Assembly (NCBI GenBank): GCA_016803235.1
Contig: JADCLI010000006.1
Location: 1-64,000, forward strand
Length of the DNA: 64,000 nt
Origin: Pimelobacter simplex
Lineage (GTDB): Bacteria; Actinomycetota; Actinomycetes; Propionibacteriales; Nocardioidaceae
Direction of reading: 5' to 3'
Translations under genes and position numbers: made by a program
Shown here: positions 61,213 through 64,000 of the stretch, one piece after another
How positions within the stretch are numbered: position 1 is the first letter of the stretch
Layout: every line of letters starts with the position of its first letter
The notes under the pieces: model-generated
What the model was told of the DNA's origin: nothing
Seen by the model: only the letters and a program-made list of their open reading frames with translations
Databases searched by the model: none

Positions 61213-62102
61213 CGGCCCGGCGCGTCCCCTCGCACGAGGCGGGCGTGGCCGAGCCAGTCCCGGGCCTTGTCGGCATGGGCGAGGTCCACGTGCTGCCCAC
61301 GGAACCGGACGGCGCCCTCGCCGCGCCCGACCGCCGCGTCGACGGTGGCGACGAGGTCCTCGTAGTAGGCGACCTCGTCGTCGGACGGCGTGAACACGTC
61401 GTTGACGACCGGCACGTGGCTCGGGTGGATCGCGATCATGCCCCGGAAGCCCAGCTGGAAGCCGTAGTCGGCGAACTGGCGCAGCCCGTCGAGGTCGGCC
61501 AGGTCCTCCCACAGCGCGGTGAGCGGGTGCAGCCCGAACTGGCGGCAGGCCAGCAGGATCCGACTGCGGAGGTAGAGGGTCTCGGAGCCCTCACGGGACT
61601 GGCGGAAGCCGACCGCGCGGGCGATGTCGGCGTGCTCGGACGTCGGCCCGATCATCGCGCCGACCCGCGGCGACGCGGCGGCGATCTCGAAGCAGTTGGT
61701 GATCGCGTCGACCATCTCGACCGGCACGATCATCTCCAGGTCGGCGGCGCCGTTGCGCACCTCGAACCAGTCGATCAGCGTCTCCCACCGCAGCACGTCC
61801 GTGGCGTCCTTGATCTTCGGCGCGAAGACGCCGTCGAGCTCGGGGCACACGACCGCCTCGAGGTCCGCGCCCGTCAGGCCGGTGGCCAGGGCGTTGGGGC
61901 GCACGAAGAGGCCGACCTCGGGCCGTGCGGCCCGCAGCTCGGGCAGGGTCGCGCGGACCGTCGTCCGGGCGGCGGGCTTGAGGTCGTGGGGCACCGAGTC
62001 CTCGAGGTCGAGCACCACGCAGTCGGCGCCCGAGGCGAGCGCCTTGTGCGCCCAGTCGGGCTTGTGGGCCGGGACGAACAGAACGGTCCGGTACGGGTGC
62101 AC
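61209..62102 (-). CDS. CitE-type CoA-ester lyase (HpcH/HpaI aldolase family)
   Basis: A 297-residue TIM-barrel lyase. Blocks are RTVLFVPAHKPDWAHKALASGADCVVLDLEDSVPHDLKPAAR (metal Glu/Asp region), LFVRPNALATGLTGADLEAVV, GVFAPKIKDA, EMIVPVEMVDAITN and GFRGMIAIHPSHVPVVNDVFTPSDDEV. Relatives cleave malyl-, citramalyl- or methylmalyl-CoA type esters. With the MaoC and FadE genes nearby it recalls the M. tuberculosis Rv2498c-Rv2500c group. The start is a GTG, 3 bases from the ligase stop. Confidence 0.92.
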   Translation of the reverse strand: MHPYRTVLFVPAHKPDWAHKALASGADCVVLDLEDSVPHDLKPAARTTVRATLPELRAARPEVGLFVRPNALATGLTGADLEAVVCPELDGVFAPKIKDATDVLRWETLIDWFEVRNGAADLEMIVPVEMVDAITNCFEIAAASPRVGAMIGPTSEHADIARAVGFRQSREGSETLYLRSRILLACRQFGLHPLTALWEDLADLDGLRQFADYGFQLGFRGMIAIHPSHVPVVNDVFTPSDDEVAYYEDLVATVDAAVGRGEGAVRFRGQHVDLAHADKARDWLGHARLVRGDAPGR

Positions 62103-62105
62103 GGC

Positions 62106-63773
62106 TCAGCCCTCGCGGTCGTGGGTGTCGGCGGTGACGCCGAGCGCACGCAGCCGGGCCTTCTGCACCCGCTGCGACGGCGTCTTCGGGAGCTCCTCGA
62201 CGAAGCGGAGGTAGCGCGGGACGGCGAAGGACGGGATCCGGCCCTCGCAGTGGGCCCACAGCTCCTCGGCGGAGGGGACCGGGGCGTCGCCGCCGGTGAT
62301 GACGTAGGCCATCACCTCGTCCTCGCCGGCCTCGCTGGACGCGGGCACCGCGATGACGGCGCACTCGACGACCGCCGGATGGGCGAGGATCGAGGTCTCG
62401 ATCTCGTAGGAGCTGATGTTCTCGCCGCGGCGGCGCAGCGCGTCCTTGAAGCGGTCGACGAAGTAGAACCACCCGTCCTCGTCCCGGCGCAGCGCGTCGC
62501 CGGTGTGGAACCACAGGTTCCGCCAGGCCTCGACGGTCTTGTCGGGCATGTTGAAGTAGCCCATCGAGCAGATGAACGGCACCTTCGGCCGGACCACGAG
62601 CTCGCCGATCTCGCCGATGGCCACGTCCTCGTCGGTCTCGGGGTCGACCAGCCGGACGTCGAACCACTCGTCGGCGGCCAGGCCGGCGGCGCCGGCGGGC
62701 CGGTCCTCGCCGTACGGCGAGATGATCGGCGCGGAGGTCTCGGTCAGCCCGAAGACCTCGACGAAGGCCTCGATGCCGTAGCGCTCCCTCATCGGCGCCA
62801 CGAGCGTCGCGGCGGTCGGGGCGGCGAAGACGACCCGCAACGGGTTGTCGGCGTCGTCCTCGCGCCGCTCCTGCTTCCAGATGAAGTCCATCATCACGCC
62901 GATGAAGTTGGTGACCGTCACTCGGCTCTCGCGCAGCTGGTCGACCCAGCGGCTGGCGGAGAACCGGCTGCGGGTGACGAAGCGGGCGCCGGCGACCAGG
63001 GTCGGGTACGCCGCCATGAACTGCGCGTTGCCGTGGAACAGCGGCGTCACCGACATCCACGCGTCCTCGGGCGTGAGCCGCACCAGCGAGACGCATTCAT
63101 CGGCGAAGAAGTACATCTGGGCGTGCGGCATCGCGACGCCCTTGCTCGGACCGGTGGTGCCCGACGTGAAGAGCACCGAGGCCAGGTCCTGCGGGCGTAC
63201 GACGGGCAGCGCGATCGAGCCTTCGACGACCTCCGGCGCGGTGGCGGCCTCGTCGAGCTCCTCGAACGGCGCCGCCTCCCATCCGGCCCGGCGCAGCGTG
63301 TCGAGCGCCTCGTCACGGGAGCCGGTGTCGACGACCCAGAACTTGCGGATCGACTTGGCGGCCTCCGCGACGGCGACGAAGCGGGCGGCGTACACGTCGT
63401 CGATGACGGCGAGCGTGGCCTCGACGGTGCTCACCTGGTGGGCCAGGAAGTCCCGCTCGTAGGCGGTGTTGATGGGCACCTCGACCAGGCCGGCGACCGC
63501 CGTACCGACCCAGGTGCGAACGAAGGCCGACGAGTTCTGGGCCACCAGGACAACCCGGTCGCCCGGCTCGGCGCCGGCGGCGAGGAAGCTGCGCCCGACC
63601 CGCTCGGCAGCGGCGAGCGTCTCGGCGAAGGTCCAGGTGCGGCCCTCCTCGGGGCAGTCCAGCCAAACCGCGTCGGGGCGCTCGGCGGCGTGGTGCCGCA
63701 TCACGGTGGGCAGGGCCCACTGCGTGCGGTCGGCGAAGGTGGGCCGCAGGTCGCGGTAGTGACGGAGGCTCAC
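62106..63773 (-). CDS. AMP-dependent acyl-CoA ligase (CaiC-like)
   Basis: A 555-residue ligase. It has the P-loop LFTSGTTGPSKGVAMPH, the A5 motif VFGLTETSAPI, the hinge FYFVDRFKDALRRRGENISSYEIETSILAHPAVVECAVI and a C-terminal region LPKTPSQRVQKARLR in which the usual Gly-Lys reads Gln-Arg, so the adenylation lysine is shifted, as in carnitine-CoA-ligase-like members. It activates a carboxylate. The GTG start overlaps the upstream crotonase stop by 4 bases. Confidence 0.92.
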   Translation of the reverse strand: MSLRHYRDLRPTFADRTQWALPTVMRHHAAERPDAVWLDCPEEGRTWTFAETLAAAERVGRSFLAAGAEPGDRVVLVAQNSSAFVRTWVGTAVAGLVEVPINTAYERDFLAHQVSTVEATLAVIDDVYAARFVAVAEAAKSIRKFWVVDTGSRDEALDTLRRAGWEAAPFEELDEAATAPEVVEGSIALPVVRPQDLASVLFTSGTTGPSKGVAMPHAQMYFFADECVSLVRLTPEDAWMSVTPLFHGNAQFMAAYPTLVAGARFVTRSRFSASRWVDQLRESRVTVTNFIGVMMDFIWKQERREDDADNPLRVVFAAPTAATLVAPMRERYGIEAFVEVFGLTETSAPIISPYGEDRPAGAAGLAADEWFDVRLVDPETDEDVAIGEIGELVVRPKVPFICSMGYFNMPDKTVEAWRNLWFHTGDALRRDEDGWFYFVDRFKDALRRRGENISSYEIETSILAHPAVVECAVIAVPASSEAGEDEVMAYVITGGDAPVPSAEELWAHCEGRIPSFAVPRYLRFVEELPKTPSQRVQKARLRALGVTADTHDREG

Positions 63774-64000
63774 TGGTCGTCGTCCTTCTCGGTCGGCTTC
63801 TGCTGGGCGCGCCGGGCGGCGCGGAAGTCGGGCTTGCGCTTGTCGAGGAAGGCGTTGGCGCCCTCGATCATGTCCTCGCTGCCGATGGCCTGGATGAGCA
63901 TGCCGAGACCGGAGCTCATGTTGTCCTTCGACTGGTTCCACCACTGGTTGGAGCTGATCTTGGCGATCTCCAGGTAGCGCGGGCTGAGCCGGTCGATCTC
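63770..64000 (-). CDS. Enoyl-CoA hydratase, C-terminal part (cut by the window edge)
   Basis: Only the last 76 residues are in the window. They include EIDRLSPRYLEIAKISSNQWWNQS and MIEGANAFLDKRKPDFRAARR, typical of the C-terminal helices of crotonases, followed by an acidic and lysine-rich tail. It overlaps the ligase gene by GTGA and would be the upstream member of the same operon. Confidence 0.82.
   Translation of the reverse strand, partial: EIDRLSPRYLEIAKISSNQWWNQSKDNMSSGLGMLIQAIGSEDMIEGANAFLDKRKPDFRAARRAQQKPTEKDDDQ

Noticed and set aside
52716..61300. Very long open frames antisense to the catabolic genes, some over 1,000 codons
   Set aside because: They follow from the GC-rich third positions of the real genes; their translations are Arg, Ala and Pro rich without motifs, while the sense frames carry clear enzyme signatures.

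Overview
The window reads as chromosomal DNA of a motile, high-GC actinobacterium, most like Nocardioides or a close relative. The evidence is a codon third position almost always G or C, very dense packing with ATGA and GTGA overlaps, several probable leaderless promoters, a flagellar gene set of actinobacterial type, and REP-like palindromes of a kind I associate with Nocardioides. The genus is an inference from this style; there is no rRNA or tRNA here to confirm it.

Region 1 (1-3813) holds chemotaxis genes. cheB faces left, and cheR, a CheY, a CheX phosphatase, a second CheY and a CheX-like protein face right. cheB and cheR are driven by mirror-image promoters that look like flagellar sigma-28 sites. 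Region 2 (3868-6814) is a short insert with a membrane protein, a secreted protein with a glycine hinge, and an MpaB/DUF2236 oxygenase. Region 3 (6842-27154) is a nearly continuous flagellar locus: flgB-flgC-fliE-fliF-fliG-fliH-fliI-fliJ, a NlpC/P60-SLT cell-wall hydrolase, fliK-flgD-flgE, flbD-motA-motB-fliL, fliM-fliN-fliO-fliP-fliQ-fliR-flhB-flhA, and a small membrane protein. Six sites of the form TCAx4-N11-GCCGAT-like sit ahead of cheB, cheR, flgB, flbD, fliM and flhA; three place the start codon exactly 7 nt behind the -10, which implies leaderless mRNA. Filament genes (fliC, fliD, flgK, flgL), fliA and cheA/cheW are not in the window.

Region 4 (27135-38095) is mixed: an orphan GAF histidine kinase, a large secreted Ig-like protein, a DUF4442 thioesterase, an NTF2-like protein opposite an AraC-type regulator, a DUF1254/DUF1214 protein, an alpha/beta hydrolase, DUF2200, and an MFS transporter carrying an unusual C-terminal pair of carboxypeptidase-regulatory-like domains.

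Region 5 (38092-64000) is a catabolic island of six or so transcription units. It has two AMP-dependent acyl-CoA ligases, two sister FadR-type GntR regulators, a tannase-like esterase, a Baeyer-Villiger monooxygenase, a type III CoA-transferase, an HSL-type esterase, an amidohydrolase, three acyl-CoA dehydrogenases, three SDRs, a thiolase, enoyl-CoA hydratases, two alcohol dehydrogenases, a trimethylamine-dehydrogenase/dienoyl-CoA-reductase-like flavoenzyme that lacks one iron-sulfur cysteine, a MaoC hydratase, a CitE-type lyase and an orphan TRAP solute-binding lipoprotein. AT-rich patches that share TCATGA or TGATAAG cores lie at most of the divergent promoters and are probable operators. 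The set suggests uptake of an oxygenated, probably alicyclic or terpenoid-like compound, Baeyer-Villiger oxygenation, ester hydrolysis, CoA activation and beta-oxidation, ending in a citramalyl-CoA-type cleavage. The substrate is unknown and this pathway is the best candidate for an undescribed system.

No gap longer than about 230 bases lacks a gene. No tRNA, rRNA, CRISPR array, transposase or phage gene was seen.
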